From Actinophytocola sp035634895 (lineage in GTDB: Bacteria > Actinomycetota > Actinomycetes > Mycobacteriales > Pseudonocardiaceae): DNA of 64,000 nucleotides. Positions 41,562 to 50,281 of this stretch are shown here, in pieces. The translations under genes and the position numbers were made by a program. Positions within the stretch are counted from its first letter, which is position 1; every line of letters starts with the position of its first letter. The notes below the pieces were generated by a model. The model had not been told where the DNA came from, did not search any database, and saw only the letters and a program-made list of their open reading frames with translations. The stretch lies in assembly GCF_035634895.1 (NCBI RefSeq), contig NZ_DASQCC010000194.1, positions 19,105-83,104 on the forward strand, written 5' to 3'.

Positions 41562-42287
41562 GTGAGGATCACCGTGCTCGGCAGCTGCGCGGCCTGGCCG
41601 GAGCCGGGGCGGGCGTGTGCCGGGTTCCTGGTCGAGCACGCCGGCTTCCGGGTGGTGCTGGACCTGGGTTTCGGCACGTTGCCAAGGCTCCTGGCCCTCT
41701 GCCCGAACGGCGCCGTGGACGCGGTCGTGATCACGCATGCGCACAGTGACCACTGCGTGGACCTGAACGGCCTACTGCGGGTGCGGCACTACGGGGAGCT
41801 CTCGTTCGACCGGATCCCGCTGCTGTGCGCGCCCGGGGTGGCGTCACTTGTCGACGGCCTGGAGCCGTCCCCGAGGCTGACCGAGCTCTTCGACGTCGTG
41901 GAGCTGCCCGGGACGCACAAGGTGGGGCCGTTCGAGGTACTGGGGTTGGCGCTGCCGCACCACGTGCCGAACGTGGGCGTCCGCCTCACCACGACCCGTC
42001 ACCGGACCATGGCCTACACCGGTGACACCGGTCCGTCGCCGGCCCTGGCCGAGCTGGGGCGACGGGCGGACCTCTACATCATGGACGCGACCCTCCAGGG
42101 CGAGCCCGAGGAGCACCTGCTGTCGGCGGAGGCGGCCGGGCACTGGGCACGCGAGGCGGACGCACGACGGTTGATGCTGACGCACTTCTGGCCGGGGAAC
42201 GACCGCGGTGTGTCACTGCGACAGGCGGCCACCACGTACGCCGGGGAGATCCTGGCGGCGGAGGAAGGCCTGGTGGTCGAGCTGTGA
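41562..42287 (+). CDS. MBL-fold metallo-hydrolase
   Basis: 241 residues of the metallo-beta-lactamase/RNase Z-like fold. ITVLGSCAAWPEPGRACAGFLVEH is the typical opening, the zinc motif THAHSDH has H59, H61, D63 and H64, and later ligands lie in YTGDTG, the Asp of MDAT and the C-terminal LTHFWPG. It resembles cyclic-nucleotide phosphodiesterase/arylsulfatase-type MBL proteins. The substrate is unknown. The GTG start is likely leaderless. Confidence 0.88.
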   Translation: MRITVLGSCAAWPEPGRACAGFLVEHAGFRVVLDLGFGTLPRLLALCPNGAVDAVVITHAHSDHCVDLNGLLRVRHYGELSFDRIPLLCAPGVASLVDGLEPSPRLTELFDVVELPGTHKVGPFEVLGLALPHHVPNVGVRLTTTRHRTMAYTGDTGPSPALAELGRRADLYIMDATLQGEPEEHLLSAEAAGHWAREADARRLMLTHFWPGNDRGVSLRQAATTYAGEILAAEEGLVVEL

Positions 42288-42355
42288 CGGACTTCTGAGC
42301 CGCGCAGGAGGACACGGGGTTCGTGCGCCCGTCGAGGACGAGCGTTACCTGCTGG

Positions 42356-42685
42356 TCAGCACTTCTTGGCGTCGAGTGGGCGGATGAAGTCGACCGAGAC
42401 CCAGCGGCCCGCGCTGAGCTGGCGGAAGCCGTTCTGGACCACCTTGCTCGCGTCGGACTCCTCGCCCCTGGCCAGCTCGTCCACCACGTTCGCGGGGTCC
42501 ACGACCGGGGCCGAACGCACCCGTACGCCGTCCTCCGTGGACGCGATGCGGCAGGCCACGGTCTCGGTGGAGGTCGGACCCTGCTTCGTGTGCTGCTCGT
42601 CCTTGCCCTGGACGTACAGCACCCCGACACCCGCGACCAGCGCGATCGCGATCACGGTTCGCTTGCCGGTCAGCTTCAACTTCAC
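42356..42685 (-). CDS. Secreted/membrane-anchored SH3-like domain protein
   Basis: 109 residues. The N-terminal basic segment MKLKLTGKRT and one helix (about 11-25, IAIALVAGVGVLYVQG) form a signal anchor. The rest looks like a bacterial SH3 domain: RIASTEDGVRVRSAP, then GEESDASKVVQNGFRQL and GRWVSVDFIRP, ending in a lone Cys. Such domains bind cell-wall peptides or metals. Two cysteines (near 45 and the last residue) could form a disulfide. Convergent with the MBL gene. Confidence 0.7.
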   Translation of the reverse strand: MKLKLTGKRTVIAIALVAGVGVLYVQGKDEQHTKQGPTSTETVACRIASTEDGVRVRSAPVVDPANVVDELARGEESDASKVVQNGFRQLSAGRWVSVDFIRPLDAKKC

Positions 42686-42825
42686 CGGTATCGCTCCTCA
42701 TGACGGCACGACACGAATATGCCATCCACAGGTATAGCTCAGCCCGTTGGAGAAATGAAAGAGCCTGGGCACAAACCACTCTCGTGATGCAGTGGCCGGG
42801 CGGTGGACACCACGCTCCGTAAAGA

Positions 42826-42860
42826 AATGCCACGCCCGCGCATAACGCGGGCGTGGCATT
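42826..42860 (-). terminator. Strong intrinsic terminator of icd
   Basis: A perfect 15-bp stem (42826-42840 with 42846-42860) with loop CATAA lies 12 bases after the icd stop. On the minus strand the stem is followed by TTTCTTTA-like T-rich sequence, making it the most classical Rho-independent terminator in the window. Confidence 0.85.
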
Positions 42861-42872
42861 TGACAAAACCAA

Positions 42873-44093
42873 TCAGGCAGCTGCCATCTTCTTCTGGAGG
42901 TTCTCGTCAAGTGTCGCGAGGAAGTCCTCGGTGGTCTGCCATTCCTGGTCCTTGCCGATGAGCAGGGCCAGGTCCTTGGTCATCCGACCGCTCTCGACGG
43001 TCTCGATGATGACCTTCTCGAGCGTCTCGGCGAAGCCGATGACCTCCGGCGTGCCGTCCTGCTTGCCCCGGGCCTCGAGGCCGCGGGTCCACGCGAAGAT
43101 CGACGCGATCGGGTTGGTCGAGGTCGGCTTGCCGGCCTGGTGCTGGCGGAAGTGCCTGGTCACCGTGCCGTGCGCGGCCTCGGCCTCCACCTTGCCGTCC
43201 GGCGTCATGAGCACCGACGTCATCAGGCCGAGCGACCCGAAGCCCTGCGCGACCGTGTCGGACTGGACGTCACCGTCGTAGTTCTTGCACGCCCAGACGT
43301 AGCCGCCCTCCCACTTGAGCGCGGCGGCGACCATGTCGTCGATGAGCCGGTGCTCGTAGGTCAGGCCCTTGGCATCGAAATCGGCCTTGAACTCGGCCTC
43401 GAAGATCTCGGCGAACACGTCCTTGAACATGCCGTCGTAGGCCTTCAGGATCGTGTTCTTCGTGGACATGTACAGCGGGTACTCGCGCTCCAGCGAGTAG
43501 CGCATCGATGCCCGTGCGAAATCCTCGATGGACTTGCGGTAGTTGTACATCCCGACCGCGACGCCGCCGCCCTCCGGGAACTGCGCGACCTCGAACTCCA
43601 TCGGCTCGCCGCCGTCGGACGGCTGGTAGCTGATGGTCAGCGTGCCGGGGCCGGGCACCTTGAAGTCCGTGGCCTTGTACTGGTCGCCGTGGGCGTGGCG
43701 GCCGATGATGATCGGCTTGGTCCAGCCCGGCACCAGCCGCGGGATGTTCGAGATGACGATCGGCTCGCGGAAGATCACGCCGCCGAGGATGTTGCGGATG
43801 GTGCCGTTGGGGCTCCGCCACATCTTCTTCAGGCCGAACTCCTCGACCCGGGCCTCGTCCGGGGTGATCGTGGCGCACTTCACACCGACGCCGTACTTCG
43901 CGATGGCGTTCGCCGCGTCGACGGTCACCTGGTCGTCGGTGGCGTCCCGGTGCTCTATGCCCAGGTCGTAGTAGTCCAGGTTGATGTCCAGGTACGGGTG
44001 GATCAGCTTTTCCTTGATGAACTGCCAGATGATGCGGGTCATCTCGTCGCCGTCGAGCTCGACGACCGTCCCCTGGACCTTGATCTTGGCCAT
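42873..44093 (-). CDS. icd: NADP-dependent isocitrate dehydrogenase
   Basis: 406 residues, the eukaryote-like homodimeric subfamily. It decarboxylates isocitrate to 2-oxoglutarate in the TCA cycle, producing NADPH. Landmarks are VELDGDEMTRIIW at the N-terminus, SPNGTIRNILGG (substrate serine), VPGWTKPIIIGRHAHGDQY, YDGDVQSDTVAQGFGSLG (metal Asp) and EAAHGTVTRH (cofactor region). ATG 44093. It is monocistronic, ending at a strong terminator. The same gene lies near trpS in mycobacteria (from memory). Confidence 0.96.
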   Translation of the reverse strand: MAKIKVQGTVVELDGDEMTRIIWQFIKEKLIHPYLDINLDYYDLGIEHRDATDDQVTVDAANAIAKYGVGVKCATITPDEARVEEFGLKKMWRSPNGTIRNILGGVIFREPIVISNIPRLVPGWTKPIIIGRHAHGDQYKATDFKVPGPGTLTISYQPSDGGEPMEFEVAQFPEGGGVAVGMYNYRKSIEDFARASMRYSLEREYPLYMSTKNTILKAYDGMFKDVFAEIFEAEFKADFDAKGLTYEHRLIDDMVAAALKWEGGYVWACKNYDGDVQSDTVAQGFGSLGLMTSVLMTPDGKVEAEAAHGTVTRHFRQHQAGKPTSTNPIASIFAWTRGLEARGKQDGTPEVIGFAETLEKVIIETVESGRMTKDLALLIGKDQEWQTTEDFLATLDENLQKKMAAA

Positions 44094-44181
44094 GTGCCGG
44101 GATTCTCCTCTCGCGTCCTCATTGCGCGCGCGTTCGTCTGCTTCGCCCGCCCAAACAGTACACGCGTACGGGTTGCCTCGC

Positions 44182-45402
44182 TCACGCGAGTCCCGCGACC
44201 GCCGCGATGATCTTCCGCGTCACGAGCGGCTGCTGGCTGCCGCCCATGTGCAGGGTGTTGACCGAGAACACGACGCGCAGCGACAGGTCACGGGTGGCGC
44301 CCATGCCGTTGTTGTAACCGGGACGGTCACCGGTCTTGCCCCAGAACTCCACGTTGCCGGCGGCCAGCTTGGCGAGGCCGTGGCCGAGGTAGGCGTGCGG
44401 GGGCACTTCGGCGTCGGGGTCGGTCGGGTCGTACGCGGGGTCGTAGAGGTGCACGTCCGGGATCTGGAACAGCAGCGCGGTCTCCGTCGCGGGCAGGAGC
44501 CGGCCGGACATGAGCGCGGTCAGGAACCGGTCGAGGTCGGGCGCGTTGGAGACGATCTCGGCGGCGGCCCACTGGTAGGTGGGATTGGCCTCCGTGATGT
44601 CCACATAGGACCCGTTCTGGAGCTCGTACCCGTGCGCGTGCGGCCCGTGGATCTCGGTGTCGGTGCCGGGCACGGTCGTGGCGGTGAGGTGCAGCGGCCG
44701 GATGACGCCGTCGCGGACGGCGTCGCCGTAGGGCCGGCCGGTGACCTTCTCGATGACCGCGCCGAGGACGAGGTAGTCGATGTTGCCGTAGTTCTGCTGG
44801 GTGCCCGGCGGGAAGAGGAGGGGTTTGACCGCGCCGTCGGCGGTGTGGAAGGAGAGGTCGAACAGCTGCCGCGGCGTCCAGGTGTCGAAGCGGTGCGGGA
44901 GGAACCAGGCCGGGTCCTTGTGGTCGATGTCCGCGGAGGGCAGGCCGGAGGTGTAGGAGAGCAGCTGGTCGATGGTGATGGGCGCGTACTCGGCGGGCAG
45001 GATGTCGGACGCGTAGGACTGGACGGTGCGGTGGAGGTCGAGCCTGCCCTTGGCGACGAGCTGGAGGGCGGCGGTGGCGGTGAAGGACTTGGTCATGCTG
45101 CCGATGCGGAACCGGCCGTCGATCGGGACCTTCTGTCCGGTGTGGATGTCCGCGACGCCGGAGGTGCCCTCCCAGCAACCGGCCGAGCCGCGGACCTGGA
45201 GGAGGGCGCCGCTCGCCTGGTCGTTGGGCAGCCCGGCGATGGCGGCCTCGAGCTTGCTCGTGTCGAACTTGGCCGAGTCGAACTTGGCCGAGTCGAACTT
45301 GGCCGAGTCGAGCGCCGGCAACTGCTTGGCCGGCGCCGCGATGGCCGGCGCCGCACCGAGGGTGAGCGCGGCGGCGGTCAGTAGGACGGTGATCGTTTTC
45401 AT
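44182..45402 (-). CDS. Secreted serine hydrolase, class C beta-lactamase / D-Ala-D-Ala carboxypeptidase family
   Basis: 406 residues. A signal peptide (MKTITVLLTAAALTLGAAPAIAAP) is followed by an odd tandem peptide DSAKF repeated three times (residues about 32-46). The catalytic domain has SMTK (RIGSMTKSFTATA, nucleophile Ser), the YxN motif in NYGNIDYLVLG, and WGKTGDRPGY as the KTG-like third motif. It probably acts on cell-wall peptides or esters outside the cell. The ATG at 45402 fits the signal peptide, and the ribosome site is weak. The 15-bp repeat behind DSAKF is perfect at 45262-45306. Confidence 0.87.
   Translation of the reverse strand: MKTITVLLTAAALTLGAAPAIAAPAKQLPALDSAKFDSAKFDSAKFDTSKLEAAIAGLPNDQASGALLQVRGSAGCWEGTSGVADIHTGQKVPIDGRFRIGSMTKSFTATAALQLVAKGRLDLHRTVQSYASDILPAEYAPITIDQLLSYTSGLPSADIDHKDPAWFLPHRFDTWTPRQLFDLSFHTADGAVKPLLFPPGTQQNYGNIDYLVLGAVIEKVTGRPYGDAVRDGVIRPLHLTATTVPGTDTEIHGPHAHGYELQNGSYVDITEANPTYQWAAAEIVSNAPDLDRFLTALMSGRLLPATETALLFQIPDVHLYDPAYDPTDPDAEVPPHAYLGHGLAKLAAGNVEFWGKTGDRPGYNNGMGATRDLSLRVVFSVNTLHMGGSQQPLVTRKIIAAVAGLA
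45262..45306. repeat. Three perfect 15-bp tandem units inside the serine hydrolase gene
   Basis: GTCGAACTTGGCCGA occurs at 45262-45276, 45277-45291 and 45292-45306. It encodes the repeated peptide DSAKF just after the signal peptide. The unit length keeps the frame, so copy number could vary without breaking the protein. Confidence 0.9.
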
Positions 45403-45603
45403 GGTCAACAGCCTGGCGGCCGACGCGGCCACTGCCATCCGGGGCGAACCCCGGTTTCTGTCTCAGGGTCGGCCTCCGGCCCCGGACTCGATCGTCCCAC
45501 GAGGCAACGACAGGACCGGGAGCTGTGGACTGCCGGCTGTGGACAAGGGCCCGACTGTCGGTGCGTTGCCGTAGCGTGGAACCCGGGGGCCGGAGGCCAC
45601 CAC

Positions 45604-46164
45604 TCAGGAACGCGCTCGCCACTCCTCGGCGAGCATCGCGAACACGATCTCGTCCGTCCATTCGCCCTTGACGAACTCGTTCTTCACGAAGTGGGCCTCC
45701 ATGCGCAGGCCGAGCCTCGTCATCAGGCCCGCCGACGCGTCGTTGCGGGCGTCGGCGCGGCCGATGATCCGGTGCAGCCCCAGCTGCTCGAACCCCAGCC
45801 GCAACATCTCCGTCGCCGCCTCGCGGGCGTAGCCCTTCCCGTGGTGGCGCGGGTCGAACACGAAGCCGAACTCGCCGGTCTTGTTCCACTCGGACGTCCA
45901 CGAGAGGTTCACGTCGCCGAGCAGCGCTCCGGTCTCCCCGTGCTCGACCGCCAGGACCAGCACGTCGCCCTCCTTCTCGAGCGTCGGGTGCTCGATCCGG
46001 TACCTCAGCGCGTTGACGACCTGGTCGCGGTCCCGTGGCGGCCACATCAGGTAGCGGGCCACCTCGGGCAGTTGCTGGTACGCGTACAGGGCGTCCAGGT
46101 CGTCGTCGGCGAACGGGCGGAGGATGAGGCGGTCGGTCTTGATCGGGTAGGCAGGTCGGAGCAC
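45604..46164 (-). CDS. GNAT-family N-acetyltransferase (RimJ/RimL-like)
   Basis: 186 residues of Acetyltransf_3 type. KTDRLILRPFADDDLDALYAYQQ is the typical N-terminus, GDVNLSWTSEWNKTGEFGFVFDPRHHGKGYAREA contains the acetyl-CoA pyrophosphate loop, and LGLHRIIGRADARNDASAGLMTRLGLRMEAH completes the fold. It transfers acetyl from acetyl-CoA to an amine (protein N-terminus or small molecule, not determinable). ATG 46164. Nine bases separate its 3' neighbour's start side from the 46174 stop, so it may be co-transcribed with the membrane gene upstream. Confidence 0.88.
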   Translation of the reverse strand: MLRPAYPIKTDRLILRPFADDDLDALYAYQQLPEVARYLMWPPRDRDQVVNALRYRIEHPTLEKEGDVLVLAVEHGETGALLGDVNLSWTSEWNKTGEFGFVFDPRHHGKGYAREAATEMLRLGFEQLGLHRIIGRADARNDASAGLMTRLGLRMEAHFVKNEFVKGEWTDEIVFAMLAEEWRARS

Positions 46165-46173
46165 CCCGCCACG

Positions 46174-46704
46174 CTAACCCACGCGGCGCGTCCGGCCCCA
46201 TGGTTTGGTGACGGACAGGATCGCGCACGTCAGGTACATGGCGGTGGACACGATCCCCGCCGACAGCATGCTCATCCCGTCCTGGCCGACGTCCGCGAGC
46301 CGGTCGGCCGGGGCGGCGGACACCAGGTCGGACAGCGCACGCAGGCCCGGCACCAGCGACAGCGGCACCAGCACGACCGCGACCGTCGTCAGGGAGAACT
46401 TCACCAGCACCCACCGGTACCGGAACACGCCCCACTTGCTGTAGTAGCCGAGCAGGATCCCGGACACGTACGCGAGCAGGCTGACCGGGATCAGCAGCGG
46501 CCCCCCGATCAGGTACAGCGCGCCCAACGCGAAGTGCTGGGTGGCGGGGTCGTCGGTGGTCAGTCCGGTGATCTCCAGGGTCAGGTTGCCGACGTTGAGG
46601 CCCAGCCACCCGACCGACACGACGATGTGCAGGATCAGGAGCCATTTGCGGGTCGTGGGCGCAAGCCTTCTGGCACTTCGCTCGGTCGTGGTAGTCATGC
46701 CCAT
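46174..46704 (-). CDS. Four-helix membrane protein (DUF2269-like)
   Basis: 176 residues with a basic N-terminus and four helices (about 21-43, 59-86, 97-117 and 145-165). KWLLILHIVVSVGWLGLNVGNL resembles the first helix of DUF2269-type membrane proteins with a conserved His. The loop GYYSKWGVFRYRWVLVK is basic and cytoplasmic. Function unknown. Two Met starts (46704 and 46698) are possible. It is divergent from the HhH-GPD repair gene. Confidence 0.7.
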   Translation of the reverse strand: MGMTTTTERSARRLAPTTRKWLLILHIVVSVGWLGLNVGNLTLEITGLTTDDPATQHFALGALYLIGGPLLIPVSLLAYVSGILLGYYSKWGVFRYRWVLVKFSLTTVAVVLVPLSLVPGLRALSDLVSAAPADRLADVGQDGMSMLSAGIVSTAMYLTCAILSVTKPWGRTRRVG

Positions 46705-46829
46705 ATGGTCGGTTTCGCGGCCCTGCCTTGTCGTCGTCGCGGAAGCCCGCTTCGCGGTGCGCCGAGGGACGTACGAGCACGCACGCGGCTACTCTCCGCG
46801 AGGTAGAAGGCGCGTGCCATGATGACGCC

Positions 46830-47411
46830 ATGGCGATCTGGCTGACCACGGACTCCGAGGCCAACGAGCTGCTCGACCGCGAGCCACTGGCCCTGCTCAT
46901 CGGCATGCTGCTGGACCAGCAGATCACGATCGAGACGGCGTTCATGGGCCCGCGCAAGATCCTCGACCGCATCGGCGCGCTCGACGCACGCACGATCGCC
47001 GAGTACGACCCCGAGAAGTTCGCCGCGCTGTGCTCGACCCCGCCGGCCATCCACCGCTTCCCCGGCTCGATGGCCAAGCGGATCCAGACCCTGTGCCAGG
47101 GCCTGGTCGAGGAGTACGACGCCGACGCGGCCGCGGTGTGGACCGCCGGCGACCCGTCGGGCACGGAGGTCCTCATGCGACTCAAGGCGCTGCCGGGCTT
47201 CGGCGACGTGAAGGCGAAGATCTTCCTTGCCCTGCTTGGCAAGCAGCGCGGCCTCGCGGCGAAGGGCTGGCAGCGGGCGGCGGGCGAGTTCGGCAGGAAG
47301 GGCACCCACCTGTCGGTCGCCGACATCACCGACGAGGCCAGCCTGCAGCAGGTCCGCGCGTACAAGAAGCAGATGAAGGCGGCGGCCAAGGCCGCGGCCG
47401 CACAGGGCTAG
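46830..47411 (+). CDS. HhH-GPD-type base excision DNA repair protein
   Basis: 193 residues. DREPLALLIGMLLDQQITIETAFMGP and the helix-hairpin-helix LKALPGFGDVKAKIFLALLG mark it as a compact HhH-GPD DNA glycosylase-like protein, a family common in actinobacteria. The tail is Lys/Ala-rich (KKQMKAAAKAAAAQG), probably non-specific DNA binding. The frame is open upstream to 46728, but the ATG at 46830 begins the conserved part (MAIWLTTDSEAN). Its TAG stop shares bases with the stop of the convergent gene (CTAG). Confidence 0.85.
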   Translation: MAIWLTTDSEANELLDREPLALLIGMLLDQQITIETAFMGPRKILDRIGALDARTIAEYDPEKFAALCSTPPAIHRFPGSMAKRIQTLCQGLVEEYDADAAAVWTAGDPSGTEVLMRLKALPGFGDVKAKIFLALLGKQRGLAAKGWQRAAGEFGRKGTHLSVADITDEASLQQVRAYKKQMKAAAKAAAAQG

Positions 47412-48115
47412 CCGCGGCTGGCGCTCAGGTTCATGGACATCGCGGTGACCAGGTTCCGGTCGTTGAACTGGACCGACACCGAGAAGTCCTGGCCGGAGAC
47501 GTACATCTGCGGCCCGTTGTGCTGGAACTTCAGCCCGCGGTACAGCGCGTACGACTCGAACGCCAGCCGGTGGTCGTGGATGCGCAGCTCGGCCAGGCCC
47601 TGCTGGAGCACCCGGCTCACCCGCGGCCCGGCGGGTGGCGGCAGCACGAAGTCCGGATGCTCGATCAGGAAGCCGGCGCGCGTACCGCCGCCCACCGGAC
47701 CCTGGTATCCGGTCCACCGCACCGCCGCGACCTTCGACGCCTCCATCATCAGCGCCGTGACCGCCGCGGGCTCCGTCGGCGAGCCCGGTAGGGCGTCGAA
47801 GGGGATCTCCGGCGTCGTCAGCTCCGGGATGTCGTTGCGCTCACCGAAGGCACGCACGAACTTGGCCAGCTCCAGCAGTTCCTCGCGATAGCCGGCCGGG
47901 TTGGCCCACGACCACAGCCAGGACTTCGGCCCCGGTGCCGCACTGCCCAGCAGATGCATGTCCGTACACGTCAGCGGGTGGTCGCCGGTGAAGGAGAACC
48001 TCTGCTCGGTGAGGTCGGTCTCCCAGGCGTGTTCGCCGATCGTCTCGGACAGGTGCAGCTGGTGCTCGAACGACAGCAGCGCGGCCTCGTCCTGCATCTG
48101 GAGGAAGGTTGGCAC
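47408..48115 (-). CDS. Uncharacterised protein (DUF6882-like)
   Basis: 235 residues, soluble, no signal. It contains WLWSWANPAGYREELLELAKFVRAFGE and a C-terminal half rich in beta strands (GPQMYVSGQDFSVSVQF). From memory this resembles DUF6882 proteins, which have a WxWxWAN-type motif. No catalytic motif is recognisable. The start is GTG at 48115 and its stop overlaps the convergent HhH-GPD gene within the palindrome CTAG. Confidence 0.6.
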   Translation of the reverse strand: MPTFLQMQDEAALLSFEHQLHLSETIGEHAWETDLTEQRFSFTGDHPLTCTDMHLLGSAAPGPKSWLWSWANPAGYREELLELAKFVRAFGERNDIPELTTPEIPFDALPGSPTEPAAVTALMMEASKVAAVRWTGYQGPVGGGTRAGFLIEHPDFVLPPPAGPRVSRVLQQGLAELRIHDHRLAFESYALYRGLKFQHNGPQMYVSGQDFSVSVQFNDRNLVTAMSMNLSASRG

Positions 48116-48160
48116 GGGCGGGACGCTACCGGCCCGCCCGTGCGGTCGCGTGCGGGACGC

Positions 48161-49024
48161 TCAACTCGGCGGCTTGCGGGCCACCACCGCGGCACTGCAC
48201 TCCTCGACCTGGCTCAGCGGGCGCAGCCGGGGGCCGTCCGGCCACCACATGTCCGACATCACGATGTCCGGCGCCATGCCGGGGCCCGGTGGGATGATCT
48301 CCAGGCCGGGGATGAACTTCATGATCTCCGCCTTGGACCGGAACCGGCCGGAGCCCATGGGGCTGTGGATGAACACGTTCTCCATCCGCTCGGCGAGCGC
48401 CTGGTGTTCCGCCGTGCCCGGGTTCAGGAAGTGCGAGATGGCGACGAAGCTGCCCGGCGCCAGCGCGTCGACGTACTCCTGCATCAGCTCGCCGCCGTTG
48501 TCGGCCGTGTAGTGGTGCAGCGTGCCCACCTGCAGCAACGCGATCGGCTCGCGGAAGTCCAGGTAGCCACGCACCTGCGGGTTCTGGAGCACGTCCTGCG
48601 GCTGGAAGATGTCCGCCGCGACGAAGTGGGTGTAGTCGTTCTCGTCCAGCAACGCGTTGCCGTGCGCGATGACCACCGGGTCGTTGTCGACGTAGACGAC
48701 CCGGGCCTCCGGCGCGATGCGCTGCGCGATCTGGTGTGTGTTCTCGGCGGTCGGCAGGCCGGAGCCGCAGTCGAGGAACTGGCGGATGCCGCCCTGGTCG
48801 ACCAGGAACCGCACCGCGCGGATCAGGAAGTTCCGGTTCGACCACGCCAGGTCCTGCGCCTCGGGGGCGACTTCCCGGACCCGGTGGTACACCTCGCGAT
48901 CGATCGCGTAGTTGTCCTTGCCGCCCAGGAACGCGTCGTACACCCGGGCGATGCTCGCCCTGTTCGGGTCGACTCCTACCGGCACCTTGCTTGGCGCGTC
49001 GTATTTTGACGCGATCGTGGCCAT
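48161..49024 (-). CDS. SAM-dependent methyltransferase, DUF574 type
   Basis: 287 residues. The N-terminal DPNRASIARVYDAFLGGKDNYAIDR is the hallmark of the actinobacterial DUF574/Methyltransf_19 family. The SAM site is QFLDCGSGLPT, then VVYVDNDPVV, and LLQVGTLHHYT and PGSFVAISHFLNPG complete the fold. In Streptomyces these proteins are numerous and often linked to development, but substrates are unknown. ATG 49024. Confidence 0.9.
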   Translation of the reverse strand: MATIASKYDAPSKVPVGVDPNRASIARVYDAFLGGKDNYAIDREVYHRVREVAPEAQDLAWSNRNFLIRAVRFLVDQGGIRQFLDCGSGLPTAENTHQIAQRIAPEARVVYVDNDPVVIAHGNALLDENDYTHFVAADIFQPQDVLQNPQVRGYLDFREPIALLQVGTLHHYTADNGGELMQEYVDALAPGSFVAISHFLNPGTAEHQALAERMENVFIHSPMGSGRFRSKAEIMKFIPGLEIIPPGPGMAPDIVMSDMWWPDGPRLRPLSQVEECSAAVVARKPPS

Positions 49025-49316
49025 CGCAAACCCTCGCTACCCGAAGAAAACTCCCGCGGACCCGCGCCAGGGTAGCGACGCAGATCACACCGGTAAACGC
49101 CGCCTTCGATCTTGTTAACGGGCGGCGCGCGGCGCTGCATCTGCACTTGCGCAGGTTGCGGAGCCGCACGCGACCTTGGACTTTCTGTATGCGGAGTAGC
49201 CAAGTCACCCGATCGGTGGAGCAGGTTCACACGATGAGACAAAAACCTGTGTCACCCGGAAGAGGGATCGTGCTCACGCCAGCGTGACGCGGTCGCGCCG
49301 AGCACGGCATGCTCCG

Positions 49317-49952
49317 CTACGAGTGGGCCAGGAACACGAGATCCGGCTCGCCACGTGGTACCGGGATCTCCAGAGTCTCCACCGGGCCAAGGCGTTCGGC
49401 CAGTTCGGCGACGAACGCCGGCGCCCGGCCCGCGCTCCACACCGCCAGCACCCCGCCGGGGACGAGCGCCTCGACGATCATGTCCAGGCCGGCCGGACCG
49501 TACAGGGCCGCGTTGCCCTCGTCGACCGTCCACTCCGGACCGTTGTCGATGTCCAGGCACAGTGCGGCGAACCTGCCGGCGCTCGGCAGCCACGTGACCA
49601 GATCGCCTTGCACCACACGCACTCGCGGGTCGGCGAGCACCGCCGCGTTCCTCAGGTACGTCGAGTTCCACTCGATCACCGCGGGCTCGCGCTCCACCAC
49701 GACAACCTCGCCGACGGTCGGGTGCGCGAGCGCCTCGCGCAGCGAGAAGCCGACGCCGAGGCCCCCGACCAGAAGCCGGCCGCCGGCCGGCATCCGCCCG
49801 ACGGCGGCACTGATCATGAGTCGCTCGGACTCGCCGTTCCTGGTATCCATCAGGAAGACACCGTTGGCGATGATCTCGTAGTGCGAACCCGACCGCCGCA
49901 GCACGAGCTCACCGCCTACTCCGTCGACGCGCGCGAGGACCTGCGGGATCAC
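49317..49952 (-). CDS. Spermidine-synthase-like methyltransferase-fold protein
   Basis: 211 residues. The Rossmann segment GRLLVGGLGVGFSLREAL and VVVVEREPAVIEWNSTYL, then RVRVVQGDLVTWL and LCLDIDNGPEW, match the spermidine/spermine synthase superfamily, but the length is shorter than true enzymes (about 280) and the N-terminal beta-sheet domain is reduced (LRRSGSHYEIIANGVFLMDT). Members like this are widespread in actinobacteria without proven polyamine synthesis. GTG 49952. Confidence 0.75.
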   Translation of the reverse strand: MIPQVLARVDGVGGELVLRRSGSHYEIIANGVFLMDTRNGESERLMISAAVGRMPAGGRLLVGGLGVGFSLREALAHPTVGEVVVVEREPAVIEWNSTYLRNAAVLADPRVRVVQGDLVTWLPSAGRFAALCLDIDNGPEWTVDEGNAALYGPAGLDMIVEALVPGGVLAVWSAGRAPAFVAELAERLGPVETLEIPVPRGEPDLVFLAHS

Positions 49953-50019
49953 CCCAACAGACTAGAATCAGCCGGGCAATCCGGACCTACCCTGGTGTGG
50001 GTCGGGAGGGAGTTGCACT

Positions 50020-50202
50020 ATGCAGGCGGCAGTCGGCGACCATCTCCACGTCCACGGTCGCATCGTCGGAAACTCCGACCAGCTGGCGGAGATCATCGAG
50101 GTACGCGGCGCGGACGGCGGCCCGCCGTACCTGGTCCGGTACCCCGACGGTCGGGAGCGACTCGTGTTCCCGGGCCCCGACTGCGTGGTCGAGAAGGACT
50201 GA
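50020..50202 (+). CDS. DUF1918 domain protein
   Basis: 60 residues. The sequence runs GDHLHVHGRIVGNSDQLAEIIEV then PPYLVRYPDGRERLVFPGPD, a compact SH3-like DUF1918 domain typical of actinobacteria. GGGAGGGAGTTGC precedes the ATG with ideal spacing. Monocistronic, ending at the palindrome 50211-50235. Function unknown. Confidence 0.9.
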   Translation: MQAAVGDHLHVHGRIVGNSDQLAEIIEVRGADGGPPYLVRYPDGRERLVFPGPDCVVEKD

Positions 50203-50210
50203 ACGTGCAG

Positions 50211-50235
50211 GGCGGCGCGCGATCGGCGCGCCGCC
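50211..50235. terminator. Bidirectional terminator between convergent DUF1918 and ssgA-like genes
   Basis: GGCGGCGCGC (50211-50220) pairs with GCGCGCCGCC (50226-50235) around loop GATCG. It lies eight bases after one stop and 46 bases after the other. Confidence 0.75.
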
Positions 50236-50281
50236 CCGCGCGTCGCGACCGCGCCAGCTCAGACCCCGGCAGGCCCCCCGG

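Noticed and set aside
44327..47389. A 1020-codon minus-strand frame crossing four genes
   Set aside because: It is an accidental open frame in GC-rich DNA; real genes in other frames (serine hydrolase, GNAT, membrane protein, HhH-GPD) explain the interval.
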